Counted from the stretch's first letter, positions 9,679 through 18,832 are shown. The stretch is 64,000 nucleotides of DNA from Mesorhizobium loti (GCF_001510895.1 NZ_LPWA01000114.1:1-64000); one strand, 5' to 3'. Numbers and translations are program-made. Notes: a model not told the origin generated them from the letters alone.

Positions 9679-9693
9679 ACAAGGATCATGCCA
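9679..9693 (-). promoter_or_regulatory. Putative sigma-54 promoter of the nifQ-like gene
   Basis: On the minus strand this reads TGGCATGATCCTTGT. The -24 element is perfect and the spacing is right, but the -12 element ends GT instead of GC. It lies about 75 bases before the start at 9603, so it should be weaker than the others here. Confidence 0.5.
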
Positions 9694-9767
9694 TTTTCAG
9701 GCCAACCGAGATTTTCTCAAACTTGCAGCGGTTACGCTCGAAGAGCCTGTCTCGGTCGAGCTACGGT

Positions 9768-9783
9768 TGTCGCCAATCCGACA
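9768..9783. promoter_or_regulatory. NifA upstream activator site
   Basis: TGTCGCCAATCCGACA is an exact TGT-N10-ACA. It lies about 75 bases upstream of the -24/-12-like site of the nifQ-like gene, the usual distance for NifA to contact sigma-54 polymerase by DNA looping. Confidence 0.65.
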
Positions 9784-9924
9784 AAATCGACAGCGGAAAA
9801 GTCGGGAGTTAGTGGCGCCACCCGCGCTCCTAATCACGGGGCGCGGGTGTCGATCCATCAGCCCGTCGAACTCTAAGTCTGCCGGCTGGGGGCTGCGGAG
9901 TTATCTGTATACTCGGTTATCACG

Positions 9925-10290
9925 TCGATGGCGGCGAAGGACGGGAGCCGCTGCCGCAATACCGCCTCGGCTTCTCTTCAAAGCCCTCCCCCGGCAATTT
10001 TATCTGGACTTCGCCTGCGAAATCGAAGCGGTCTTCGAGGCCGCCCAGACTTTCCAGTCGAGCCTAGCGATCTGGCGGCGCAGCTCAAGGAGCTAGGCAG
10101 CCGCTGTGACGCGATCGGCTGCGGTTGCACAAGGACCAGCCGGCGACCACTTAGCCGTAGCAGAACTTGCTACGAAAGGATTGCCGGCGTCCTTGTTGCT
10201 CTCCGAGTTTGCTTCGGCTGTGCGCAGGGGCGATGCCGGATTGAAGTTTGGCCGGTCAATTCCACCGTATGGCGCGTCGACCTGTGGAAG
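9925..10290 (+). pseudogene. LacI-family regulator remnant
   Basis: Pieces in three frames match the intact LacI-type protein at 51298-52329 in order. LPQYRLGFSSK answers LPEYRLGFILR, FYLDFACEIEAVFEAAQTF answers FYQDFAREIKAAVSAAQSF, DLAAQLKELGSRCDAIG answers DLVELLEDMGARCHAIA, and KGLPASLLLSEFASAVRRG answers NGTPVFSLLSDFAAGVREG. The DNA-binding start and the C-terminal half are missing. This is a decayed fragment, probably from an old duplication of the same regulator type. Confidence 0.7.
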
Positions 10291-10302
10291 GCATTGCGCC
10301 CA

Positions 10303-10752
10303 CTACCTAGATTTGCGTGGCGCCGACTTCCTTTCGCGATTGCTGACAGCCTTGCGGCCGAGACCGCTCGATTTCGCCAGCGCCGACCGTTGGGCCGCAT
10401 AGTTCGGCGCCACCATGGGATAGTCGGGCTTCAATCCCCATTTCTCGCGATATTCGTTGGGCGTCAGACCGTAGTGGACGTTGAGATGCCGCTTGAGCGA
10501 TTTGAATTTCTTACCGTCCTCTAGGCAGATGATGTAGTCGGGAAACACCGACCGCTTCGGATTAACCGCGGGCGCTTGGGCTGGCTTCTCTGGCTCCACC
10601 ACTTGCCCAATATTCGACAATGACGAATTCACGCTTGCGATAAGCTCTGGCAGTGACGCGGGGGGAACCGCGTTTTTGCTGACATAGGCAGATACAATAT
10701 CGGCCGTAAGTTCAATCAGCAGGCCTCGGCTGTTTGCAGTGTCTTCGGGCAT
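10303..10752 (-). CDS. MucR/Ros-family zinc-finger transcriptional regulator
   Basis: A 149-residue protein. The N-terminal half (ELTADIVSAYVSKNAVP) is the MucR oligomerisation region. The C-terminal half carries the family signature CLEDGKKFKSLKRHL with the later NVHYGLTPNEYREKWGL, a prokaryotic Cys-His finger. MucR/Ros proteins bind AT-rich sites and control exopolysaccharide, motility and symbiosis genes in rhizobia. TAGGAG 8 bases before the ATG supports the start. It stands alone. Its targets cannot be told from sequence. Confidence 0.92.
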   Translation of the reverse strand: MPEDTANSRGLLIELTADIVSAYVSKNAVPPASLPELIASVNSSLSNIGQVVEPEKPAQAPAVNPKRSVFPDYIICLEDGKKFKSLKRHLNVHYGLTPNEYREKWGLKPDYPMVAPNYAAQRSALAKSSGLGRKAVSNRERKSAPRKSR

Positions 10753-11211
10753 TCAATTACTCCTATTCCGTGACAATACCGGTGACTCTTTTACCGGCTT
10801 TGTCGAGGAAGACCAGCATGATCTGCTTATATCGGCGTTAGTCCACCACTTCTCGCTATCGCAGCAGAAGATTCATTGGAGGCTTGAATGATCCGATAAA
10901 CCTGCATTCTGCAGCAGCCGACCAGTATGGCAATTCCTGCTGGGCCGTGGCCGTCGGCAAGCAGTACCATGATAATCTCTGCCACCTTATAGGTGCCGTT
11001 GCGTTGCTCGATTCCGTCGCGCCCGCATCCCGTGATGAACCGCAGCCTCAATTTGAACGACCATGCCAAGGACGGTGAGCACGATGTGAACCATGTCGAC
11101 CCTCGTTGAAAGATGAGGATCGGTGACCGCGACAAACGCGCCTTTCTGATGTGCTTATGCGCGGTGGATGGCTCACCATTGCGCGTTCAACAAAAGGGCA
11201 GGTGGCCGTCG
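10753..11211. other. Intergenic stretch with small minus-strand frames
   Basis: Only short frames are present. A 35-codon minus-strand frame starts at about 11094 (MVHIVLTVLGMVVQIEAAVH) behind a GAGG, and a second begins MVLLADGHGPAGIAILV. Neither is recognisable and I do not claim them as genes. Confidence 0.3.
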
Positions 11212-11775
11212 TCAAGCAGCTACACGAATGCTTTGGACCTCCAGACCTTTCTTGCCCTGCGCGCACTCGATAAAAACCTTTTGTCCTTCCACGAGCTCGC
11301 TGACTCCACAGCGGGCCAACGTTGAGGCGTGGACGAATACGTCCTTTCCGCCGGCTTCAGGAGCAATGAAGCCAAAGCCTTTCTCGGCGTTATACCATTT
11401 GACGGTGCCGGCGCTTTCAGGCGCGGATGTCGAAGTGTTGGCCGTCTCCTGTGCGATCTCCAGGACTTGCGCGACCTGATGGCCTTTTCGCGTCTCTTCC
11501 AAGGTGACCTTGAGCCGCGCTCCCTCTGGGACACTGCGCCTTCCAACCGCTTCCAATGCCCGAATATGCAGGTAGGCGTCCTTTCCGTCCGATATTCTGA
11601 CGAAGCCAAAACCTTTGCTTGCATTGAACCACTTGACCTCTGCGTCTACCGGCTTTGCCGTCACAGGTGATGTTTGATGAAAGAAGCTCGGGACAAGGTC
11701 CTCTTCTGGAGAAGGAAACGGGCCGTCGTCATCTCGACGCCTACGGGGCTTGCGGTAATCCTTGTATCTGCTCAT
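11212..11775 (-). CDS. Double cold-shock-domain protein
   Basis: A 187-residue protein. After a basic and acidic N-terminal tail (RKPRRRRDDDG) it has two cold-shock domains: VKWFNASKGFGFVRISDGKD at about 48-67 and VKWYNAEKGFGFIAPEAGGK at about 123-142. Each has the aromatic RNP1-type nucleic-acid-binding strand. Such proteins bind single-stranded RNA or DNA as chaperones; two-domain forms are common in alphaproteobacteria. Nothing in the context ties it to a particular pathway. Confidence 0.93.
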   Translation of the reverse strand: MSRYKDYRKPRRRRDDDGPFPSPEEDLVPSFFHQTSPVTAKPVDAEVKWFNASKGFGFVRISDGKDAYLHIRALEAVGRRSVPEGARLKVTLEETRKGHQVAQVLEIAQETANTSTSAPESAGTVKWYNAEKGFGFIAPEAGGKDVFVHASTLARCGVSELVEGQKVFIECAQGKKGLEVQSIRVAA

Positions 11776-12180
11776 GTCATCTCAGGGGAAGGAAGCGGTG
11801 CTGGCCACCATAAGGTTGGCACGGATGGGGCGGTCGCTAGAGTCAGGCTTCAGTCGCACGTGTCAGCTCTTCAAAAGCGCCATCCATCTTTGATTAGCGA
11901 CAAGCTAGAATTGTCGGCCGGGCAGCAGGGCGCAGTTCAATCAACCAGGCTCTGCAGAGGGCTCTCATTTGCTTTCGGCCTCGCTTTCTAACCACTGGAT
12001 ATCCTTCTTTGCAATATCGCGAATGCGTCGCCACGGCGCTTTTATTCCGGGACCGATCCGCCATGGTTGAGACGCGATCCGCTCGATTATTGGCAGTGCC
12101 GTTCTTCGCCCGACCGCATCATTGCTACAGTGCTCCCTGACCCAGTCAACCCTGTCGGCGGCCGGGCGCGTCATTGACCG
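11776..12180. other. Intergenic, no supported gene
   Basis: A minus-strand frame at 11965-12174 (LPIIERIASQPWRIGPGI) is open for 69 codons. I do not recognise it, and the codon pattern does not convince me. It may be a remnant, as it abuts an rpoN fragment. Confidence 0.3.
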
Positions 12181-12264
12181 CTCACCAAGATCGGGGCGAT
12201 GTACATCCCCTCCTCACTCAACGGCGCCAGGAAGAGCGGCCTGTGGCCGATGGCGATCAAAGAT
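12181..12264 (+). pseudogene. Fragment of an rpoN 3' end
   Basis: The bases from 12181 closely copy the last part of rpoN2 (about 7421-7507). GCGATG.ACATCCCCTCCTC, CAACGGCGCC.GGAA.AGCGGC and TGGCGATCAA are shared, with scattered changes. It encodes TKIGAMYIPSSLNGARKSGL, which corresponds to TKYREAMNIPSSVQRRREKR. No other part of the gene is nearby. It sits immediately 3' of nifQ, as the intact 3' end sits before the peroxidase gene, so a past duplication is likely. Confidence 0.65.
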
Positions 12265-12295
12265 GGCCGGCTCGGATCACCGAAGAAAGCGGCTT

Positions 12296-12907
12296 CTAAT
12301 CAAACGCGATCCCGTTGTTGATCCGCGCGAGGCGACTTTCGCCTTCCTCCGGGCCGAAGCAGCTTTGGAAATCTTTGCATTCCCCGCAACTCGGCGCGGC
12401 GCATAGCGAAAAGCCTTCGGCCTCACAGAGCTTGCGGTAAAAGTACTTCTTCCATTTCATGCTTTGGGTGTTGCCGGCCGCCAGCGTCGGGAAATGCGTG
12501 GCAAGCAGTCGGTTGAGCTCGGTCCGATTGAAAAGGCCAAGGTCCCGCCAGAGATGGTCGTCGCGCATGGCACGCCTGGCGATGATCTTGGCGAACCGGG
12601 CACTTGCCGGGTCGCCAGGTAGCGCATGCGCCAGGAGCAGATCGCGTAGAAGTTCCTCCTCCGTGTCCCGCGCGGGCTCGGCCACCTCTTCCAGCGCGAA
12701 TGCATTGACGGGGGCAGCAGGGAAGCTGCCGGCCAGGACATCGCGTAGCTCGGCGCGCGTAAGACCGGTTGCTTCTGTCGCCGTCGCCTCACCGGCTTCG
12801 AGTTCCTCGAGCGCACACGAAAGAACGCAGGCAAGCACATGCCGGTCAAACTCCAACGCAGTCAGCGCCGATTGGCCAGTGCCGAGGCTACAGTGGTGGG
12901 CGAACAT
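12296..12907 (-). CDS. nifQ: NifQ, molybdenum donor for FeMo-cofactor
   Basis: A protein of about 203 residues. The C-terminus has the exact NifQ motif C-AAPS-C-GE-C-KDFQS-C (CX4CX2CX5C), which holds an iron-molybdenum-sulfur cluster passed to the NifEN/NifH step of cofactor assembly. I prefer the ATG at 12907, with AGGAG about 10 bases before it, over the ATG at 12916. It is the last gene of a minus-strand series that starts with a P450 at 18517, and follows the broken luciferase-like gene by 27 bases. It is therefore probably transcribed from the NifA/sigma-54 promoter at 18818. The divergent paralogue is at 8959. Confidence 0.95.
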   Translation of the reverse strand: MFAHHCSLGTGQSALTALEFDRHVLACVLSCALEELEAGEATATEATGLTRAELRDVLAGSFPAAPVNAFALEEVAEPARDTEEELLRDLLLAHALPGDPASARFAKIIARRAMRDDHLWRDLGLFNRTELNRLLATHFPTLAAGNTQSMKWKKYFYRKLCEAEGFSLCAAPSCGECKDFQSCFGPEEGESRLARINNGIAFD

Positions 12908-12934
12908 GCGCGTCATTCTCCTGGTTTTGTCCTA

Positions 12935-13985
12935 TCAAGCGGCCCGATGAGCTAGCGACTTGCCGACGGCCGGGATGATCTTGTCTCCCCAGAGCTCGAT
13001 CTGGCGCAGCATCGTTTGTTGGTCGAAATCCCCCAACTGGGTCTGAATTGCGATCTGGTCCGGTTTCAAGATATCCATCTCTTCCAGCAGGCGATCGATC
13101 ACGCGATTCACGCTGCCAACCGGCAGATTCTGGCGCATCGTCTCAAATGAAAGATCCTGCTGCGTCGGCGTTTCCTTTAGCAGGTAGCGTCCAGGCTCTG
13201 CTGGCGACGCTGATGCAGTGCTTCGGACAGCCGGCGCTGAAAGCGTGCGTTGTCGAGATAGCTTTTGATCTCTGCCTCGTCGTCGCTGGCATAGCAGCAA
13301 CGTAGCAAAGATATTTTGGCGTCCGCGACATTCTTGCTTTCGGCAGCAGCCGCCTTCTCGATGGCTTCGCGCAGCGCGCGCAAAGTTTCCAATCCGTTGT
13401 GGAACGCCGTCACAAAGAGATTGTGTCCTTCACGATAGGCTCGGCCCATGCGCGCCATGCCGGCGGCGATCCAGATCGGCGGGGTCGGCTTCTGGACGGT
13501 GCGCACCGAAATCGCCGTTGGGGGTATGTTCTCATACTGGCCGTCGTGGTCGAAAATGTTTTGGTTGAGGCCCTTCAGAAGGATGTCCAAGTATTCCGAA
13601 AAGACCGCCGGCGCCTCGTCGATATTGATACCGAAGCGCTCGAATTCGAATTGCTGGTATCCCGAGCCGACGCCAAGCTCGAGACGGCCTTTTGCAACGA
13701 TGTCGGCGAAGCGATCTCTGAAAGCAGGCGCTGCGGTTGATAGAGCGGGAGCACGCACACGGCAGTGCCAAGGCGAATGGTGCTCGTCACGCCCGCGCAG
13801 TGCGCCACCATCATCAAGGGCGAGGGAATGAGGCTATAATTGTTGAAGTGGTGCTCGGCGAACCACGCGGTATCGAAGCCGGCCTGCTCCGAAACGACCA
13901 CCTGTTCGATGGAGTTGCGGATCACGCTCTCGCAGGACTGATGATAACCACGCTGGGCGGCCAGGATGAAGGTTGCGAATTCCAT
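12935..13985 (-). pseudogene. Luciferase-like flavin monooxygenase, two frameshifts
   Basis: Three frames together give a full LLM-class protein. MEFATFILAAQRGYH and AGFDTAWFAEHHFNNYS (first frame) are followed by GRLELGVGSGYQQFEFERFG and TPPIWIAAG (second), then QNLPVGSVNRVIDRLLEE to the end (third). Such enzymes oxidise organic substrates with reduced FMN. The breaks are near 13706-13715, where one base is missing within GAGATCGCTTCGCC, and near 13190-13200. It resembles the alkanal-monooxygenase-like gene beside the double SDR on the NGR234 symbiotic plasmid (y4vJ, from memory). Inactive as written, unless the deletions are sequencing errors. Confidence 0.8.
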
Positions 13986-14282
13986 GGTGTTCCTTGTCTA
14001 TGGAGGGAATGGGCCGATCGGCAGTTGCGCTAAGTACGCACACAAGGCCTTGGCCGCGGTCTCGATCCAGCCCTTGGTGGCGGCGTAGGCATGCGGCAAG
14101 CGCACGTCATCGGCGGCTGCAGGCGCACGAAGCTTCGATCACGATGAGGACGGACGTTTTCGTCAACAGAGGATGATATCTTCGGTCACACCAGTGCGGG
14201 CGCGACGCGCAGCCGGACCCAGACCCTTCGACGGCCCCGGCTTCGATGAGCCGCAGCCGGTCGCCCGACGAAAAGTCGAAAC

Positions 14283-15884
14283 TCAACACGCGGCCTCCGC
14301 AAAATACTCGTTATCGAGTTCGCAGGCGTTTCCCGCATCACCGAAACAGGTCCAGCCGCCGTCCACGTAGAGGATGGAGCCGTTGACGTATGAGGCGGCG
14401 GACGAAGCCAGGAAGAACGCGGCGTCAGCAACGTCTTGCGGCTGTCCCATCCTGCCCATCGGAATGCGTTGTGTGATCGTTTTCATGTCGATGGGGCCGA
14501 CCTTCGCCAACCGGGCAACGTCAGGCGTGCAGATGTAGCCAGGAGCGACGGTGGCCGTTCGAATGCCGACCGCCCCGAGTTCGGCCGCCAGGCATCGGGT
14601 CAAAATGTCCAGCCCCGCCTGCGAGGCGCCGAAAGCATGGCGCGGCGCGAACGGAACAAAGCTGTTGATTGATGCGATGTTGAGGATCACGCCGCCAGGG
14701 CACATCGCTTTAATCGCCTCGCGCGCGCAGGTGAAGGCGCCGGTAAGGTTGACATCCAGGACGTGTTCAATGTGTTCCGGTGTTTGTTCGGTTCCCAACA
14801 ACAAAGCGTCGGCGACAGCAGCACCGTTGACGAGCACATCGATGCGCCCGAAGCGCGCCCGCAGCTCCTCGAACAGCGCCACCACCTCGCTCTCGACGGC
14901 AACGTCGACGCATTTGGCCGGGTTCTTCCCGCGGAGCCACGCAGCGAGCTCTGCTGCTGCAGCGCCATCCTTGTCCGCAATCACAACGGTGTCGCCGTTT
15001 GCAGCAAAGCGGCGAACGACGGCTGCGCCTATGCCTTTCGCACCGCCGGTGACGAGCACGATTCGCGCGCCGGTGTGTTCGGCCGGACAGCAGAGTTCGG
15101 CTTGTGGCGTCTCATCCACCGGCGGGTGCGCATCCCCCGGCTGGTTGAATGACGTCCAGCCGCCGTCGATCGCCAGCACCGAACCGGTGATGTAGCGCGC
15201 CTGCGTGCTGGTCAGAAAGCGCACCGCAAGGGCGATCTCGTCCGGGCGCGCCAAGCGACCCAGCGGCACGCGGCGGCGCACCGCCTTAAGGTCCACTTTG
15301 CCTGCGTGTTCCAGTTCTGCCACCATCGGCGTGCGCACGTAGCCCGGCGCTACCGCTGTCACGCGAATGCCGCGAGAAGCCCACTCGCATGCGAGCGACT
15401 TCGTCAACGAGATCAGGCCCGCCTTCGAGGCGGCGTAGGCGTTGCGCTTAGGATTGCCAACCACGCCCGTCATCGAAGCGACATTGACGATGGCACCGCC
15501 CGGCCTCATGCGCCTTGCCGCTTCGTATGCCATGACGAATGGTCCAATCAAATTTACTGCCAGGGTGAGGCGGAAGGCGTCGACACCAGTGTCGACGCTC
15601 GCAGCCATGGCGGGCCCTATCGCGGCGTTGTTGATGAGGACGCTGATCTGGGCGAACTGTGCTTCGACCCGACCATAAAGCGCGAGGACATCCTCCTTGC
15701 GCGAGACGTCACACTCGAGGCCGAGATGCGGGTGGCCGAGACCTCGGGCCAGTTCAATGACGCCGCTGCCAGGAAGGTCTACCGCAACGACAGTGTCTCC
15801 ATCCCCGGCAAGAACTTCGACCAGGGCATGGCCGATCCCACCCACGGCGCCCGTAATGATGACGACGCGTCCTGTCTGCATCAT
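14283..15884 (-). CDS. Tandem short-chain dehydrogenase/reductase (y4vI-like)
   Basis: 533 residues: two SDR domains fused. Domain 1 (about 1-245) has TGAVGGIG, NNAA and the catalytic pair in YAASKAG. Domain 2 (about 270-515) has TGGAKGIG and VNGAA, but its active site reads FGASQAG, so both the tyrosine and the lysine are lost and it is probably catalytically dead. GGGAG before the ATG at 15884 supports the start. The architecture matches the 548-residue y4vI of NGR234 (from memory). It lies within the P450-to-nifQ series and likely works on the same unknown small molecule. Confidence 0.9.
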   Translation of the reverse strand: MMQTGRVVIITGAVGGIGHALVEVLAGDGDTVVAVDLPGSGVIELARGLGHPHLGLECDVSRKEDVLALYGRVEAQFAQISVLINNAAIGPAMAASVDTGVDAFRLTLAVNLIGPFVMAYEAARRMRPGGAIVNVASMTGVVGNPKRNAYAASKAGLISLTKSLACEWASRGIRVTAVAPGYVRTPMVAELEHAGKVDLKAVRRRVPLGRLARPDEIALAVRFLTSTQARYITGSVLAIDGGWTSFNQPGDAHPPVDETPQAELCCPAEHTGARIVLVTGGAKGIGAAVVRRFAANGDTVVIADKDGAAAAELAAWLRGKNPAKCVDVAVESEVVALFEELRARFGRIDVLVNGAAVADALLLGTEQTPEHIEHVLDVNLTGAFTCAREAIKAMCPGGVILNIASINSFVPFAPRHAFGASQAGLDILTRCLAAELGAVGIRTATVAPGYICTPDVARLAKVGPIDMKTITQRIPMGRMGQPQDVADAAFFLASSAASYVNGSILYVDGGWTCFGDAGNACELDNEYFAEAAC

Positions 15885-16287
15885 GAGAACTTCTCCCGCG
15901 CTCCCTTCAGCGGTTCAGGCGATCCATTTTGAGCGGCAAGATGGTTGCGCTAAAGCAGCGCATCCTGTCTGTCGCCGGTTGCAGATCTGGATATGCGACG
16001 CAGCGGTCTGGCAGCGATCGAGCTCCCGATTTGAAAGCCGAAGCTGCTGAGGGACCGACCAGGACAGGCGCCTGGCTCGATGATCAGCGCTGCCGGGTCC
16101 CGCAAATTTGTGGACACCAGTGTTGCCGGCAGGATTGTGGGACAGCGCCGATCGATGACCGCGGTCGCGGGCCAGAAAGGCCATCCTATTTGCCCCGCCT
16201 TCACCGGGCACTCTCTCGCCGGGATCGCTGCGGCCTTGCACGATTGTCAAAGTCTTTAGCCTCCACGACCGATCCGGCCCTCTCGCT
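15885..16287. other. 403-base gap inside the P450-nifQ series
   Basis: No gene recognised. A minus-strand frame covers it but reads as arginine-rich noise. No -24/-12 promoter was found, so the downstream SDR is probably read through from upstream or has a promoter I cannot see. Confidence 0.35.
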
Positions 16288-16911
16288 CTAAGCCCCCGAA
16301 GAGTTAAGCCCAGAAGGAACGCGATGCTTCCCGAGCATGTAGACCGGATCGTTCGGATGCGGCGCTCCAATTGGCCGTCTCGGGCCGAACCGTTCTGCCT
16401 CAACGACCGCTGGTGGGATCTGCTCCTCGAGCCAATCGTAGACCACTGTCCGTTCGGCAATCCGCCACTCTCCTTCCCTCTTGTGAAACAGATCGCAGTA
16501 ACGGCCGCACAGGAGCGTCTGGCGTATGTCTGCGTCTTGATCTGATGCGCGTTGTAGCGCGGTGAAATAGCTCTCGACCGCGGCCTCTGCCGAGTTGATG
16601 AATTCGATCAGGATGTTTGTGATCTGGTGGATGTTGCGGGGCCCGATCTTGAAGACACCGAGTGCATACTCGATAAAGCCCTCTGCCGGGCCGCAATAGG
16701 CGCCGTGATTGTCATGCGCATCGGGCCAATATGCGCTGCGCAGCGCCGCCTCATCGGCGCGGTCGATCCCGCGGCTGTACCGATAGAGGCAGTCGCGAAT
16801 CCCCTCGCGGTCGAATAGTTCGGTAATTTTCGTCTGATCCATCGGCTCTGTTGCAAATTCTGTGATTGGAAGTGGCGTTTCGCCAACCACGCCTTGGCGT
16901 TTGCCCATCAT
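16288..16911 (-). CDS. SnoaL-like (NTF2-fold) protein
   Basis: 180-207 residues depending on start. The core (ITELFDREGIRDCLYRYSRG then D-x-AD-AALRSAYWPDA and EGEWRIAERTVVYDW) is the SnoaL-like / ring-hydroxylating small-subunit-like cone fold. This fold is used by small isomerases, dehydratases or accessory subunits. The ATG at 16911 has AAGG 7 bases upstream. The ATG at 16842 (MDQTKITELFDREG) starts right at the conserved domain and is the alternative. It lies between the ferredoxin and the double SDR, so it probably acts on the P450 product. Substrate unknown. Confidence 0.8.
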   Translation of the reverse strand: MMGKRQGVVGETPLPITEFATEPMDQTKITELFDREGIRDCLYRYSRGIDRADEAALRSAYWPDAHDNHGAYCGPAEGFIEYALGVFKIGPRNIHQITNILIEFINSAEAAVESYFTALQRASDQDADIRQTLLCGRYCDLFHKREGEWRIAERTVVYDWLEEQIPPAVVEAERFGPRRPIGAPHPNDPVYMLGKHRVPSGLNSSGA

Positions 16912-17043
16912 GGCAACACCTTGATGCCGCAGATGCCCCCTGCACAGTTGAGCGGTGGGACTGAAGCCGGTTGCCGTCCGTTCCAGTATGCGGCCACATG
17001 GCCCCTTTCATGCCGACGGACTCTTGGTGGAATGACGTCTGAT

Positions 17044-17253
17044 TCAAACCGTGCTGCAGGATTTACGGTCGAGTTCAAGGGCACGTTCGGGACAGGATCG
17101 CGCGCCTCGCGATGCAGTCAGTTCCTCCCCTTCCGCGACTTCGATATTACCGGGCAGGATGTAACCCGCGTCATCGAGCTTGAAGATGTGTGGCGCGTGC
17201 GCCGCGCATCGCGCGTGACCCTGGCATTTGGCACTTTGGACGATGATGCGCAT
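17044..17253 (-). CDS. P450-associated ferredoxin
   Basis: 69 residues with the 3Fe-4S ferredoxin pattern of P450 clusters: CQGHARC, followed by a CP pair in SCPERAL. It should pass single electrons to the cytochrome P450 encoded 46 bases upstream on the same strand. GGAGG lies 7 bases before the ATG at 17253, fixing the start. No reductase gene is nearby, so a chromosomal ferredoxin reductase must serve it. Confidence 0.92.
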   Translation of the reverse strand: MRIIVQSAKCQGHARCAAHAPHIFKLDDAGYILPGNIEVAEGEELTASRGARSCPERALELDRKSCSTV

Positions 17254-17299
17254 GGCGCTGCCTCCATTGTCTTTGCCTCGGCTTGGGGGGCGAGGCTGC

Positions 17300-18517
17300 T
17301 CACGACCAGTCCAGGATCAGATTTTCGATCCCGAACACGTGGCCGCCAGAGGTGATGGGTGCCGTACCCTTCTTGATCCGGAAGGTCGGGATGCGCGCCA
17401 GCCACTCCTCCAGGCCAATAACAATCTCGCGCCGTGCAAGATGTGAGCCAAGGCAACGATGAGGACCGAAGCCAAAGGTGGCATGGCGGTTGTCCTCTCG
17501 CGCCAGATCGACCGTGTTGGGGCATTCGAATTCCGCTGGGTCGCGATTGGCGATCACCGTGGCGCAGGAAACATAATCTCCTTTGCGGATCGGCGCGCCT
17601 TCGAAGTCGATATCTTTCGTTGCCACGCGGATCAACTGAACGGTCGGATATGCGCGCAGCAATTCTTCGGCCGCGAGCACGATCCGATCTGGTTCGCCGC
17701 GCAACAATTCCTGGTCCTTGAGGTTGCGTGCGAGATAGGCCAAGTCAAAGCCTATGGCTGCTGCGACAGTGTCGAGCCCGGCGACGAAAACAAGTATGCC
17801 GACCCCGCGCACTTCCTGTTTGGTCAGGCGGCGGCCCTCGACCTGTGCCTGCACGATGAAAGTCATGAAGTCGTCGACCAGGTCCTTGCGGCGCGCGGCT
17901 GCAAGTTCGTCAATGAACGAAACGATGGTCCGGGCCGCCGCCGGTCGTTTCACATCGTCGCCGTGCAGAAGATCTCTCGCCCATCCGACAAATGTGTCAA
18001 TTCGGTCATCCGGCAGCCCTAGGAGATGAAGGAAGATGTTTACCGTGAACGGAAATGCGAAATCTTTCATGACATCGCAGCTTGTGCCCGAAGCGGCGAT
18101 CCCGGCGATGAGCCTGATTGCCCGCTCGCGGACAGCCGGCTCCAATGCCGACACGCGCTTTGGCGAAAACAGCGGATTGAGCAGCGAGCGAAAGGCGCCA
18201 TGGGCAGGGGGATCGAGTTCAAGTGGGATCATCGGCCAGCTTTCGCCCAGCGCGGAGGCAAAGATGCTGCGATGACTGGAGAAGGTTTCGGTGTCCTGCA
18301 GCACCCGGCGTTGGTCGCTGGCGCGGGTGATCACCCATGTACCCCGGCCGTCGCGGGTGTTCAGGGGCGAATAAAAGATCGGGGGGCCGGAATGGACGCA
18401 GGCGACTGCCGCATGGGGATCCCCGTTGGGAGTCGGCGACATGCCGGGCGAAGTGAACAGGCTGAAGTCTCTCACCATTTCGGGCGGGACATGATCTGGA
18501 ACTGGATTTGTCGCCAT
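17300..18517 (-). CDS. Cytochrome P450 (CYP127-like)
   Basis: A 405-residue soluble bacterial P450. The haem-ligand loop is FGFGPHRCLGSHLARRE with the proximal cysteine near 352. The I-helix oxygen-binding segment is VAGLDTVAAAIGFD, and the K-helix ExxR is in EELLR. Gene order (P450, ferredoxin, SnoaL-like, SDR, luciferase-like, nifQ) resembles the NGR234 symbiotic plasmid region that encodes CYP127A1 (from memory). It should hydroxylate an unidentified small molecule. A sigma-54 promoter and a NifA site about 300 and 440 bases upstream suggest expression in nitrogen-fixing bacteroids. Identity beyond P450 is inference. Confidence 0.92.
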   Translation of the reverse strand: MATNPVPDHVPPEMVRDFSLFTSPGMSPTPNGDPHAAVACVHSGPPIFYSPLNTRDGRGTWVITRASDQRRVLQDTETFSSHRSIFASALGESWPMIPLELDPPAHGAFRSLLNPLFSPKRVSALEPAVRERAIRLIAGIAASGTSCDVMKDFAFPFTVNIFLHLLGLPDDRIDTFVGWARDLLHGDDVKRPAAARTIVSFIDELAAARRKDLVDDFMTFIVQAQVEGRRLTKQEVRGVGILVFVAGLDTVAAAIGFDLAYLARNLKDQELLRGEPDRIVLAAEELLRAYPTVQLIRVATKDIDFEGAPIRKGDYVSCATVIANRDPAEFECPNTVDLAREDNRHATFGFGPHRCLGSHLARREIVIGLEEWLARIPTFRIKKGTAPITSGGHVFGIENLILDWS

Positions 18518-18817
18518 TTGGCTTCTTCTCTTGAACGTCAGGCGTTTATGGGCTCGATTGAGATCGCACGGCCGGTCCTAAGGTCAATTGGCCAGCGCCC
18601 GGTAAGTCCCAGCTCTGGCGCGTCGCGATTGTGTTGCGCGATGCAGCCGAAACTGCGCACCTGCGCGCAAGAGATCGGTCGCGCATTCAAGCAGCAGAGG
18701 CATCTGCTTCGTGGTGCGGTCCTAAAGCGTAACCACTGGTTATCCCCTTGAAGTTGAGAGACAGGTCAACAACGCTGAGCTCCGTGGCACTGCTGCTGGC
18801 GCCCCGCAATCATCTAA

Positions 18818-18832
18818 GCAAGTTGCGTGCCG
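18818..18832 (-). promoter_or_regulatory. Sigma-54 promoter of the P450-to-nifQ series
   Basis: On the minus strand CGGCACGCAACTTGC matches TGGCACG-N4-TTGC with one change (first T to C); the GG and GC are 10 bases apart as required. It points towards the P450 gene, about 300 bases downstream. Confidence 0.7.
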
